Below are positions 38,601 through 53,600 of a stretch of 64,000 bases of DNA, piece by piece. Positions within the stretch are counted from its first letter, which is position 1. The number at the start of each line of letters is the position of its first letter. The stretch comes from Zygaena filipendulae (lineage: Eukaryota > Arthropoda > Insecta > Lepidoptera > Zygaenidae), in contig OU015650.1 in NCBI GenBank assembly GCA_907165275.2, positions 9,268,001 to 9,332,000 on the forward strand. Reading direction: 5' to 3'. The translations under genes and the position numbers were made by a program. Below the pieces are notes generated by a model. It was not told the DNA's origin. It did no database searches and saw nothing but the letters and a program-made list of their open reading frames with translations.

Positions 38601-41600
38601 TTGGTTATTCCGTTGCTCTGTGGTATCGTATAAAAGCCGGACAGCGCGCGGTTGAAATGAAATTTCTCTTACGTTTTAACAAATATATATATAAAAATAA
38701 GGATAAATAATTATATCATTAAACTGAGCGGATACTGAAAGCTGTGTCGCTTGCGGCAACCTCACGTCGTCTAAAGCATTCAGTAACTCCTTAAATTTGT
38801 GCCGCCTCACTCCTTAAATACGCTTTTGAAAAAAATAGTAAGGCAGGAAAGATATTCTTTAATCTAGCTATTTATTAAATTAATTATTTCTGTAACAGTA
38901 TCAACTGCTAAACATACCTAAACTCATACAATATTGTTACAAATGATGACACTATTTTAACACGGCGTGATGCAACTCAGCCGAAACGTCAGGCAAAAAA
39001 AAGGTAATAAAAAACATCGCGTTCAAGTCCCGCGTAATTTACATAATATAACTATTTTAACAAATCTAATTTTAAATATGTTTTGTCTTAGGTATGTCTT
39101 GGCAGTAACATTATTATTTATTATGATTATTTTACAGTTTCATGTTTATCGGGTAGGTACCGTCTTTTCATGCAGACAGGAGTCACAGCGCCAGTCGGTT
39201 GATTCATTCGCAATTTGGTCCAGTGATCTTGTCTGGCCTCTCGAATGGGCGAGAGTCGACTCTCAACGCCAAGTGAATTATGCTCTATTGTTGTTTCAGT
39301 GGCAAAAGAGGGAACACCTTACCTTACAAGTTCATTAACTGCTTTTGAATCATCATTAACTTATCAAAATTTAATCCTTACTTATACAGTCTGAGCCATT
39401 TTAATGATTACTTAATTTTATGTTAAATTTAGTTAAATAATAATAATTATGTTAAATTTAGTTAAATGCCAATTAACATTAATTTTATGAACGTCTCTGA
39501 TTGCGGCTGTTTTGTTTTAAAAATCTTTACTTAAATTAAGTAAGACTCTGAGTGCGACCGTCGTTGAACTTATACTACGGACGGTAGCTACCGTCACTGG
39601 GAAGCAGGTAGCCGTATTCCGTAATAATAGACAGATCGGCTTAAAATAATTGTTGCGGAAAAAGCCTTGCTATTATAAATTCCCATTATTAAAGGTGATA
39701 GAGTTTAGCTATACCTAGACGTTGATGAAGTGACGGAGTCCTTTTTACCATGACGATCAACAATTTTCGTGTTTTTTTGACGTAGAACTTCTTCACGTGC
39801 GACTAAATTCATCGTTTGGCGTAGTAAATATGACGAAAACACGCTTTCGTTTCACCTAATGTAATGGATACATAAACCTATTTCGAGTTTGAACGTCGAA
39901 GAAGTTCCTTTTACTTTAACCGCGCGCTAAGATTACACGCGCTCATATTTGGACATAGATAAGCAATAGTGTGTTAACCCACACTGGAGATATTTTGAGT
40001 AAATCGTGTTTTAAAAGTATAGCGCCATTTTGTGTCAACATTTTTTATGTTAAATATTTAGTTACATATTTAAGCAATGTGATAAAGTAAACACATAATT
40101 ATAAAACGTTCCCTAACTCTCAATAAATCGTTCTGAATCAATAACTTAAGTTTGTGGGTTAACATGTTATTGCTTATCAGCGTCCATTTAAAGTCTTATT
40201 TATTTCAGTTTATATTTTCTGAAAGACGGTTCACTGAGCCAGAGGTCGGCCCGCGACCCCCACGACCGCTCACCTCGGCTGCACATAGTTCGCGCCACTG
40301 TCACACTCTCAATTTGTTTGTCCAACTAGTTAAATGTTAGCCCAAACTCCATTTCGGACGTCCAAGTCTTTGAAATGTTCCAGTCTTGTTATTGTTGTTC
40401 GCGTTTATTCTTAAGACATATTTTCAAACTGAAGTTATGAAAACAGAATTTACCTACAAATGCGGAATGTATGCGTAAAGAAGGGAAGAAAATGTTGTTA
40501 TTTAAATGTAATTTTAATAACTTTGTTTCTTAAAAGAACGTTTAGCCTAACCAAGAATTCTTGAGGAAATTGTTAGAACTTTCTTAGACAACATTGTTTC
40601 AAAATTCAATCTTATAATTGCACATTCTTCCACTTCTTTTATGCAGCGTACCTATCTTACAGGCGAGGTGTGAGGTGGGACGAGCGGGGAGGACGATCGT
40701 CGGGGTTAGTTTTGAGGCAAAGTTAAGCCGATTAAGTGTCATTTCCGCCACGGAACTAGCGCTGTTCATTAAATATTTCGAGTGACTTAATTGCTGAGGT
40801 CTGCCGTCTACCAAGTTTTGAAATGTTCGAATTCATTTCGTCTTTCGTTCGACCCATCTATGTACATATATAAAAATGAATCCTTATTTCCCTTGGTCAC
40901 GGCATCACGCGTACTCATTTAGTTTTATTTACCCGTTTAGTGTAATATCAATGGAAAACTGCATAAAAATCCGTTGCGCAGTTAAGAAAAATTGAGTAGA
41001 CATACATTACAGATAGAAATGGATATACCGACTTTGTTCCATAATAATTAAGGAATTTTTATAAAATTAAAAATTACATATTTATGTCAATGCCTCTAAA
41101 CTCAAAACTATGTAAAGGCTCCCATATAGTTTGTCAGTAATTGTACGAATATTTGGGATTACACATAGATAACAAAATACATAACAACCGCATGTGCGGC
41201 GGACGCGGCGGTCTGTCCAGCGGCTTACTTTTTCAATATCCCGGACCTAATGGCCGCCAGATGGCAAGTTGGGCAAAGTGATGCTATCAAAAAGCGATAG
41301 GCCCGTGGTTTCACCGGTTATCGGAGCACTTTACGCCTCAACCCTGACGTGGGTCGACTTATACAAGATGTTGTACACGAATTTACACGAATGCCAATAT
41401 ATAAAGTTTCGACTGATTTGTTGTGCAAAGATGAGCTTCTAAAAAAGGGGGATATAGAGAAATCTACCTCTCTTGGATAAAGAGGTAATTATAAGTGTAT
41501 GTAATTAGATGAATTATTTATTGTAGGTGGCTTAGGTACGTACGTATATTGACTAGGTATATTTATCTCTAAGAATTCACGATTGGAATTTAAATTGACT

Positions 41601-44600
41601 TTGAATATTTAAACTGTTTTTACAGACAATTATCAAAGAATTATGTTCGCTTACTAGTGGCCATCAATTTATCCGACTTAGGTATATATTTTACAGATTA
41701 GTACTGTTGGCTATTCGTTGCGATAACCAACACTATACGTCGGTTTTTCATCGCACTTTCTGCATTACTGCAGGATTTTTGCCATATTTGGTTAGGCCGG
41801 GAGAAGAATGCGGTTAGTGGTAGTCAGCGAATGCGCATTTGAAAGGGGTTTCTTAAATCCACACGTTAGTCGCAAATTTCAGGCACTGTTTCGAGTCACC
41901 CTGAAGTTAGTTGTAATTTCATTAGTTAATTACATTATCTAAAATATATGTCGGAATGTGTGTTATTGGCAATCTTAAAATAATTATAAATAACCCAAGT
42001 AAGTGCCTAAATTCCAAGAATAGATATACACCACCAAAAACATTTTCATGTAAAATGTTGCCAAGACGAGATCATATGACTTGCACTGTCAAAAAGTTAT
42101 CAGATCTCAAATAGAGTCATGCTTCTAACTCTACACGCCCTAACTCTACAAGACCTAACTTCACAAACACTACACCGTGCACCATAGTAAAAATATGTGC
42201 CTGGCCATTTCGCTACATTCACATTACTTCTCTGTTATACAATAGTTCTTGTAGTAACGAAACGAATTAATATTATTATTATTAATAAGTCCTCTATTGA
42301 CAGTATAATATATTCAAGATTTTTTTTTTTTTACGTTCGCTTCGAGAAAACGTAGGTACATAGTGCCCTTGCGCTTCGCTTGCATTCGCTTGGCTGTTCT
42401 TGGCGGGGGGAACTGCCGTGGTCCCAGATAAATTCACACATCTCACAATTACAACTCAGGTAGGTAATAATGGTTAGCAAAATACAGACACATTCATATC
42501 TAAATATATAAAAGGAAAACCTTACTGACTCATCTATCAACTCACAGTCGAAACTATATTGAACGGATTTCGCTGAAGTTTGTCATACATATATAGTTGT
42601 AATGACGTAGGCATCCGCTTAGAAAGGATTTTTGAATATTAGAATTCCTGAAAGATCTCCGAAATTAAAAATTTGAAACTGCGGGGCACAGCCAGTTAAT
42701 ATTATAAATGCAAAAAAACTATCTGTCTGTCTGTTTGTTACCTTTTCACGCTTTAACTACTCATCCGATCATCATGAATTTTTGCAAACACGTTGTCAAG
42801 GGTACAGAAAAGGACATAGCGTAGGGTTTTAACCAGGAGATTTAGCGGGAACTCCGAAATTGTCGCAGGTGACACCGCGGAGGAGAGATTTGAACGACAT
42901 TAAAATTAAGTAAGCAATATAGTATAACATTATTCATAAACATAATATAAATGAAAAGATTCATATATATAAACTAGCCCAAAAATATGGGTGGGTAACC
43001 CTTAGCTTCAATTTCGGGGTTACATCGACAACTCTGATGTCGAAATAAAAAGTGTATAGGTACGTGTGTAGTAGGTATATTGGAATATGTAAAACCAGGT
43101 TTTTTTTTCAAAAGATTTAATCATGGATACATAACAAACAGAGACACATTGGATTATAAAGGTAAGGTACGGATCTATATTATTTTTGATGAAAAGTGTA
43201 TTGGTACAATAGGTTGACACATTATAATAAAAACAAACAAACAAATAAAAAGAATAGGTACATAGTGATTAAATTATTAGAATAACTTTCATTTTAATTA
43301 CTAGCATTTAGTTCTAAGCTTTGTTCTTTCGCACGTTATCATTCATTTGACTTAACACTGTAATGAAAATTGCTAATTTATTTAAATTAAAGCAGCAATA
43401 AAGATGCATTCTGAATAAAAGAGTGAATTACATTTGCAACTCCTCAGCTTAAGCTGTGGTGGTTCTTTTTATGCTGTAATTTCTTTCCGGACAAAAAACT
43501 GCTGTAAATAATGCTTTGAATTGAAGCCTAATCTTATTACTGAGAAGTAACAACGTAAACCGAGCAAGAATGCTACTGTTGCTTAAGTTGTCGCAAAAAA
43601 TGCGTTTTCTATTATATTATTTCTACAAAATAACCTTGTTAAGTTAATGCTGCATTTTAGGTGCCCTGTGCATTGTTATTCAGTAAGCGGAGTCGTTGAC
43701 TAGCACGCTTCAGAGCTTATCGGTCGCCCCCACTCGTTGTAAATTAAATAAATATACATCTAATGAGCGGAAGTAAACGCATGACTTCAACTTGATAATT
43801 GCTTCATCTTTGTAAGTATTGTATTTTTAAGAGATAATTTTGTATATGATTTCGGTAAATTGTTTGAATTGCATTTGTATAGAAAAATCTGTTTACAATG
43901 GGCATGTTGACTAATTTTTATTTTTTAGTCCGTCTTGTAGATTATTAAAAAATATTGGACACGTATTTTTTCTTTTTTACGTAATCAAAAAATAACGGCG
44001 ATATATTGAGTTGAAATTTCGGGTGACCTCACTATTCTGACAGTTTGTATGGCGGTTTTAGCGGTTAGTGACGTCACGACCCCCTCACCCTCAACTTTAA
44101 TGCGCTTTATCTCTGTATATTTTAATTTATTTGAAAAAGCAAAAAATACGTGTCTATTGTTTTTTTATTTTCTAACTGATGGACTAATTAGAATTTTGAT
44201 TTTCAAAAGTAGTCCACATCCCTATTGCCCATGTACTGACTCTGGGTGGGAGTAGGTACGTTGTCCATGAAAGACCCAATCATTTATCTCGTTCACAGTA
44301 ACGGATGCGCTACTTACCTACCTTCATGATGGCCTGGAATATTTTTGGTATTATGTATTGATTTAATAAATAAATTATAACAACTACCTCACCAAATAAA
44401 AAAAATGTTAGATGCGACACCAATAAGCTCATTCGGGCTTAAGTGTTTTGTATATTTAGTTTACGTATTTGATTCTGGAAGTAAATAAACTTAAAAAAAA
44501 ATACAATAATATTTATCTGGACACATGGAAACCAAGCTGAGCCAAGCGAAGCGCAGGAGACTCACTACCTACTTTGGTCCTTATTCACTACAACAACATT

Positions 44601-47600
44601 CCTTGCCCATAACGCGCGTCCCAAATACGCATTCCCAAACGTTCTAGATGCCAAGATATTAGAAATTATTATTCTTTATGCCATTAGAAACGATGTAAAT
44701 ATATTTTTTTGCAGCAAAACTTCTTTGATTACAAGGGGAAGATGAATTTTGCGGCGTCTTATCTTAGCGCGGCGTGTTATGGTCATAGTGAATCCTTATT
44801 CACTATGACCATAACACGCCGCTCTTTTCTTAAAGCGGTTCATCGTTTTTTGAACCCTTATAACTTGGGATTGGATTATACCAGATAAACGAAATTCTCG
44901 GGATATTATGTTGCCAATAGCAGACTTATTAAACATATAAAATTTTAATTGCATTGCTTTATTTATCTATATCTAAAAAAACCCTGATTTCGTCACTGAT
45001 TCACTGAAGATCATAAAAATTCTTAGGGTATTTCCTAATGTCCTAGAAAGCTGAGTATGTAAGCTAGTATAAGTACACAAACAACCCCTTAAACTAGGGG
45101 TTGAAAGTTTGTATGAGATTTTCGTGATTTTAACGCTAGAGGTCTAAAAATTAAGCTCGAGGTCTGAAACTTGACATAGGGACAGCTTGTTATTTATTAT
45201 AAATAACAAAAAAAAATGTAAAAAAGAAAACAAAATGGTCACTAGCAATTTACAAAAATAAAAACCATGAAATCTCACAAAAAAACATGTTCAGGGTAAA
45301 TGTTAATTTTATTTATTAAGTAGCGAGCTGGTGACTGACTGCAGTTTCATTAATATTGGATTTCTCTTAGGTCTTTGTTGTATCAGCATAACTAAATACG
45401 TTAACCCATAAATTCATGATTATTTAAAACTGTTTGTAGCCCGCGGTTCCACCCGCGTATTTTTCGGATTTCAATCGGCAACTCAGGATGAAAGTCGCCT
45501 ATGTAGGTACAAAATCCATGCTTCATGTAGTTGGCGCGTAATGAAAAACTGACGGATCCATGGCATGTATCAGACATATCTTGTGAAGGTATATAATGTC
45601 CATCGCGATCATAAAAAATAACAACAATATAAAAAATAAATACCTATCATCAAGCTAGCTAGCTAATGCGGTTTCAAGCGCATAATTTCGGAGTTCCTGT
45701 GGGAATCCCGGGATAAAAAGTACCCTATCTCACTCAAGATCACTGTAGCTTTCTTATAAGTGAAAGAGTTTTTGAAATCGGTTCAGAAGATCCAGAGATT
45801 ACCCCCTACAATCTCACATACACACGAACTCACAAATTTCGGAGTTCCCGCGGGAATTCCAGAATAAAAATGACACTCAAGATAACTGTATATAATAATT
45901 ATATAGCTTTCTATAAGTGAAAGAATTTTCAAAATCGATTTAGTAGATCAAAGATTACCCCCTACAACGTCACAAACTCACAATTTTCACATACGGAACA
46001 ACGTGTATGCAAAATTTCATGATGATCGGTAGAGTAGTTAAAGCGTGAAAGCATAATAAACAAACAAATTCGCATTTATAATACTTATATTTTACGTACT
46101 TACTAGCACCAATTCTTTACATTAACGAGTAACTTCAATCGACATAATTTAAAATACGACTTGCTCAGCAGGAAACAGAACGACTATTCATTTTATTTTT
46201 CCTGAAAGTTACGTTGGTATACACCTTCAATTTATTCAAAGTGTAGAAGAGATAAAATGAACATTGTTGTGGGGTAATATTCGCTATTGAGTGTGCAGGG
46301 AACAAGTTATGATAGAGGGCGACTTAATGCGATCCGACTAGTGGAATAAAAAGTTTATGCTCTCTACATATTATTTATTTGTTTATCTTTTCCTTTAGCC
46401 ATAACTGTACGATACTATGGTATTAACTGAAGCCTTATCTTAATTATTGATCTACAAGTAGAACCAGTCTGTGCAATGGAGCAATATCAAAATCGCTGCC
46501 TTTCATTGTATTGATGTTTTCATAATCAAAAAAGAAAAAACGATTTTATAATAAGTAATTATTTTATCTGCCTGTCTGCTTATCGGAACGGCTAATTAAA
46601 TTTTCATAAAATTTGGCTAATATTTAGACATCTAGGGTATTTTCTTTCCAGGAACTTAAAAAATTTTTTTTTTTCTTAATTTTTACTTTTGATTATAGCA
46701 CAAGCAAAAGAGGTATCACCAGCAAAACTGCTAAAGCGACCGTATTCAAGAATGAAAGAAAGAGCGAAATCTTCTTGTACTTATGCAATAGAGGAAACAT
46801 GAGCTCTTACATGCACGTAAGTATATGTAGGTATGTACACTGATCCAAGTGTTACCGTACGGTTTGTTTCGTACCAACATCCTTTGAGGCGGACGGACGC
46901 GGGCGGCCGGCCTTTGAAATGTCTAGCACGCGCGCATTTTGATAGCGCTATCGATTTTACTATTGAATGGTTTTTTACTTTATTTGCTGTGCGGTCATGT
47001 TTGGACGTTGAGTTTTGATGGCAGCTCTCCAGTTCTGTATGTAAATTATCGAGACACACATTGGATAGTTAATTGTTTTCTTCTTTACTACATTGCTCTT
47101 AGTAGAGTGGTCATGATAAACAGTATGTATTAGCAAGATTTTTGAGGCTTTATCATGAGGATAGGAGAGCTTATTAAAAAAAAATTACGTGTATCGTATT
47201 CTAACTGTGTCCCGAATGGTTTCACCCGCGTCAATTTTCCTCAGGAACTCTTGGTATCAGGATAAAAAGTATCTCCTATTCCGAAACCCAAATCACTTGG
47301 AACTATACACGATGTTTTTCATAAGGAGCCAAACGGACGCGAGTTGATCGGGGATTTTCTATTTATAAGGTTTTTATGTGATTATGAGGATTGTACGACA
47401 ATTGAATGACAGACAAATTTATCCTTGTATTAGTAAAGACATTACCTAATAATTAAAAAAGAAAAATGTCTCTCAAAATACAATGTGTCTACATACTAAC
47501 TCTCGCGCACTAATTTTTTTACTTCCAACGTTCGTATTGATAAATAGAAAGTTGTCTACAATTTTTACCATTTGCAAAACATTTTTCGAATAGCTATAGT

Positions 47601-50600
47601 ATCTAATTTCTTATTTATTTTAGGTGATAATGTATACCGAATCAAATCAAAAACCATCGAGTTGAACTTATAATGGTGCCGGGAAGTAGGTACAGAAACT
47701 TCCTGATGGCAAATGGTAGAACAGTTGAATTTGGGCTAATTTGTTTTCTTGCCGTGAGTATTTTAAATTACACATCATGATGAGGGTCAAAGAATGGAGT
47801 CTCGAGATTGTCACTGGAAGGCCCTAATAGAAATCGCATAGACAACGTGTTTGGTTTCGTTTATTCTGTTGCCATAAGTACTTTCTATGACTGATGACGA
47901 GTCTGAAGATAGAGCTGGAAGATTGTCACTACATGGAACTCTCTGATTTAAATCGCAAAGATAGTTGTGTTTGAGTTCGTTCTCATGAGTACCTTCCATT
48001 ACACATGATAAAGCTTGTTTAAAAAAACTTTAAATTTTTTTTAAGCTTGTTTTTACTTCTAAAGTTAATATTGTAATTGACATTAAAAAACGTGACGTCG
48101 TCAAATCCGAATCAAGCGAAGTAATATTATTTTTTAAGATCAAATATTTGATCGAGTATTAATCGAACATTTTATTTGTCTTTTGGCTCCTGACCCCATC
48201 CCGCTTGCTGAGCAAGAGCGTTCGAGAATTTCAATTTAGGAGAAGAATGTGCCGACATAACGTGTGGCCCGAGATATTTTGATAGGACATGTTCCTCGTG
48301 AATAAATTTCTTTCTATGTTCGTACAAGAATATTTTAAAAGATTTTGTCGCTAAGTAAAAGTTAATAAACGATAACCATGAGTTTTATAGGTTGAATGAA
48401 ATCATTCTAGAAACTGTGTTTCAAAATTATTACCTTCATATAATATGAAGGTTGCACACATAACACATTAGGATTATTTTCTTAATTCTATTTAGTTATT
48501 TTTCTAAAAAAACACTACTATATATTATATAATACTACTATATATTAATATTATAAACGCGAAAGTTTTGTAAGTATGAATGGATGGATGGATGGATGGA
48601 TGTTTGTTACTCTTTCACGCAAAAACTACTGGATGGATTTAAATGAAACTTTACAATAATATAGCTTATACATCAGATTGACACATAGGGTACTTTTATA
48701 TCCCGGAATTCCTGCGGGAACTCTGAAATTAATGCGGGTGAAACCGCGGGGCACAACTAGTAAAAGTATATTTTTAATCTCATTCACTAGAATGAAAATT
48801 AATAGTATAATAATAAATCAAAGCAAAATTAAATTCCTCAGGAGTCACCCAGGGTTTAACGTACTCAGGTAATAAATCCTTGATAGTAAAAAAAATTAAC
48901 ATATCCATATTATATAATAGGACTAGCTGTCCCCCGCGATTTCATCCGCGGTAATTTCGGAGTTCCCGCGGAGGTTGCGGGAAAAAGTAATCTATGTCCT
49001 TCAGTTCCCGCGGGAATTCTGGGATAAAAACTATCCTATCTTTTAAGTTGGACCATATTATAAACGGTTGCAAAATTTTATCAAAATCCGTTCAGTAGTT
49101 TCGGAGTCTATCGCGGACAAACAACGTGACACGTGATTTATATATATTAGACTAGCTGTCCCCCGCGATTTCATCCGCGGTAATTCCGGAGTTCCCGCGG
49201 AGGTTGCGGGAAAAAAGTACTCTCATGTCCTTCAGTTCCCGCGGGAATTCTGGGATAAAAACTATCCTATCTTTTAAGTTGGACCATATTATAAACGGTT
49301 GCAAAATTTTATCAAAATCCGTTCAGTAGTTTCGGAGTCCATCGCGGACAAACAACGTGACACGTGATTTATATATATATTAGATAAGATATTCAGATAA
49401 GTTATGGAAACGCTATATAGAGATGTAATTTTATTTATAAATAACTAGCTGTTCCCCACAGTTTCACCGAGTTAATCTCGGAGTTCCTGTGGGAATTATA
49501 GAATAAAAGTACCTTACGTCCTTTTCTGTACCCCTGGCAACATATATCAACATTTCACCAACAATGAAATAGCCTATTGCAAAAATAATAATATAACTTC
49601 TACTATGTGTCGAATCCGTGTGTAGACTCAGGTTATTCATTGGAATTTTCAATTTGATCACAGAATGTGGCCATACCGAATACAGGAAGAAAGGTTTAGA
49701 TCTGCACACAAGCGATAATAATGGCCTATATTACTCAGGGATAATGTAGCATTCAAATGATAAAAGAATTTTTGAAATCGGTTCAGTAGTTTTTGATTAA
49801 AATCGTAACAAACAAACAAACAAACAATAATACAAATCTTTTTCTCTTTATGATATTAGTATAGATGTAGATTGATGTTTACCTATGTATATTAATGTCC
49901 AAATTATGTTTAAAATCCAAAGTATAACCGTGTTACCTGTTATATCTTAATAATTATATTATGATTTGAGTTTAAGGAGATAAGTCGCAAGATCATAAGC
50001 CATAGGTGTAAGGTTTATTAGGACATTAAATTCCCAACTGTATTTATAAGGGATCACGTTATGAATAAATTTCGGCAAGCTAAAGTTTGATGTGAGATAT
50101 GAACCTATATACAGTATACACACCTATTAGATTCTGTCACAAATTAGAATTTGGATCACAACATCCACGACAGTGTAAGGTTCTTGTTAGGTTTTTAGCT
50201 ACACCTATGGATGGAGAAGGGCATTCGTTACGACAGATCATCTCTTCTCACTTAAACGTGCATTGCTTGCGCGGTGTTACTTATACATATTATAATATAC
50301 TATGTTATGTTAGGTGCTATGGGTTGCTAAGCTGTGATCGTGCGGCATCGACTTTAATTTGATCTTCTTTTTCTAAGTACATATTGTATTTAATGCCAGA
50401 TGTGACACGAAATCAACCCTACTGGGTTTTTGTGTCTGGCCTTGTAAAAAACTAGGTATGTACTTTCCTGTGAATAAATAAAAAAATAATATTATGATCT
50501 CAAACGAACGGTTTGAATTACTACAATAACATTATGTTCCGTATTATTTATTACGTGCTAATCAATGCTATGTAGTGCTAAATCCACACTTTATGTAAGT

Positions 50601-53600
50601 GTACAGTTTGTCGTTATTTCATAGGGAAAAGCGAAGGTTTATAGAAATATAGAAATCTTACAAATGTTCAATTTTATTTTATTCATACAAATAAATCTAA
50701 CTCTGTACTTTTAATTTTCTAAGTTTTTACAGCGTCTTTTGATGAAAATCTTTTGTAGGTATCTTTTATCTCTCTACCAAAGTGACTTTTAAGATTGTTT
50801 GCCTAGTATCATTTAATTTAAATCTTGTTTTAAATTTACAATTTTGTTTACATATTTAGATATTTTTATATCATGTAGGTATAGGCATTTTCTGCACACG
50901 TTTGCCTTAATTTCATACTTACGTATTCTATAATATCTACCTATTACACGTACCTAATAAATCTTTCATAATATTATATCGCATTTTGATAACGTTATAA
51001 AAATTATGGGGACCAATAAAAAATATATGCACAACATGAAGGCGGGAATTCGAGTGCGCCAATAAAAGTTTGGGTCTAATAAACAAAGCACATCGTAGGG
51101 AGTGAAACCAAGTAGATAAAACCCTTACGGGCTGTGGAGAGACAACTGACGACGGTCACGTTTTTAATTACCCAAGCCCCATCCGTAACGTGTCACTAAG
51201 GGAGTTTGACTGAAGCTGACGACGTGGATGTGGAATTTTTCCGCGTTCATTCCGGGATTTGTAGTGTCAGCTCCTATCATATCCGGCCGGATTTGATTTA
51301 GCTATATGCTTGAACCAGGTAAAGATAAAATTTGAGCCAACCTTTTTTATTGTAAATAGTTCAATTGTAGTTAGTACAATCCTTTTGGCACGTTAAGAAA
51401 AAAAATTATGAGAGTAAATTTTTACGAGGCTGATACGTACAAAATCTACATTTTTTAACGAATTGGAATTTTAGATAGAATAATCAGCAAATGTTTATAC
51501 CTACTCGCATGTTAAAGACACTTCGATGTCCTGACGGCTTGCAGGTTCTTTCTTTTACGATGAATAACCTTGGGTAGCGTACCTACACAATATTAAACAT
51601 AAATGAAAAAGTGTTTTCATTACTCATGCTCGGAAAGTAGGTCTGAAGTTGCCTGAGAAGCGGGTTGAAAGTAGCTCTTTTCAGCCCTAGGGAGAATCGC
51701 TTTCAACTGACAACTGTCAAATTATTAAAAAAAAACTAGGTCTATTTTCACATTTCTATTGAACCATGTTCCAACTTTCTATACAGCCAGCGCCATGTAA
51801 AATTGAAATAACGTAAAGTTTAAGTAGGTATTAATTAAAATAAAATTCACTCATTTTTTCTTAAGCTAATTAATTAATTAAAATATAAATAATATTATTT
51901 TATTTTCTTTAATCAATACTTAATAATTAAAGAAAATATTTTTTTAGATGACTTTATTATAATTTAGGTCGCCACAATGTAAATAAAAAATACTGGCTGA
52001 ATAGCTAGCCGGCCAAAGAAAAAGAAATAGGTGGGAAAGCGTCAAGCGACTATCCAATCTTCACTCATTTTTTCTTTAGCTAATTCCTATTTTTATTTTG
52101 ACTTTCCTTGCATTCGTAATGAAAAGCACAGTGTTACCCTCGGGAGAAAGTAACTTATTTAGTGCCTCGAACTATTGGCGCCCTCGCTACGCTCGGGCGC
52201 CAAACCCCGTCTCGGCACTAAATGAGTTACTTTCACCCCTTGGATAACAATGTACTATTGTTTGCCTTGCTTACGGGCCCCAAGAAAAAACGGATTGACG
52301 TATTTTTGTCACAAATTTAAAATGATTTGGACTAAATAGCGTCACAAGACTACTTTTTATTGTAGTGATTCCGAGGTAATCCTAAATAAATAAATAAATT
52401 CTCGCTGGTCAAACCACGGGCATCAGATAGTATAATTGGCTACTTGACTCAATTTTTTTTAAGTCTGTCGTATCCTCCTAATATTATAAACGCAAAAGTT
52501 TTTAAGTATGTATGGATGGATGGATGGATGTTTGTTACTCTTTTACGCAAAAACTACTGAATGGATTTAAGTGAAACTTTACAATAATATAGCTTATACA
52601 TCAGATTAACACATAGGGTACTTTTTATCCCGGAATTCCTGCGGGAACTCTGAAATTAATGCGGGTGAAACCGCGGGGCACAACTAGTACATTAATAAAG
52701 TATATTGGACAAGTATTTTTTCTTTTTTTACGTAATCAAAAAATAAAAGCGATACATTGAGTTGAAATTTCGCGTGACGTCATAACCCACGGAGCAGTTT
52801 GTACGGGGCTTATACCGAATAATGACGTCACGAGTCCCCCACCCTAAACTTTACGCCCTAATCTATGTTTATTTTTATTAATTTGAAAAAGCAAAAAATT
52901 CGTGTCTATTATTATTTTTTATTTTCTTACTGACCGACTAATAAGAATTTTGATTATTGTACTCCGAAAAATACCCAATTGTTGATAATACCCAGTAATA
53001 TGAGCACAAAAGGAAGTGAAAGAAAAATAAGTTATGAAACACGAACTACCTAAGAAAACTAAAAGAGAAGCGTTTGCCAGCCAACTTTCTCAGGAAGTTG
53101 AGTTTACTGCTAAATAAAGCAAAAACAAAATGATGCAAAGTGTGTTGTTATGAGGCGTCGGGAAGGCAAACTATTTTCCAGATTATTTGTGTAACTTCAA
53201 GGCTTTGCCCCGACGAGTCATTATGAAAGAAGTTATCACGCTTGAAAATTTTTAAAAGCTTTTACATTTCTTAAAAGTTGAAGTGCTGTACCTAAATTAT
53301 TTACTTAGTGCCTTTGTATCTTCGTTGTCTTTTTTGTTGACTTTGTTAGTTGGTTGAAACCGAACGAAATATAAACGAATCCTATAATATCTTATAGGTA
53401 TGTTAAGTAATCATTAGGCAGGCAAAGTACCACTCAGTCTAAAACGTATCAACAAAGTTCATTCAATGTTACTAGCGCAAATCCTGTATTTAATAAAACT
53501 TTACTTTCCAGAATTTGATCCTTATTAACTTCTCTTTATGTCCAAATCAACAGCTTCGATTCCCGGTTAAGAAAATTATTATTTACAAATCTGAGTAGAT

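Noticed and set aside
38629..38636. TATAAAAG as a core promoter
   Set aside because: Single motif on the strand opposite to the gene, with no open frame, initiator or other support downstream.
38967..39338. 123-codon plus-strand open frame
   Set aside because: No domain, low-complexity start, composition like the surrounding intron, and no homologue recognised.
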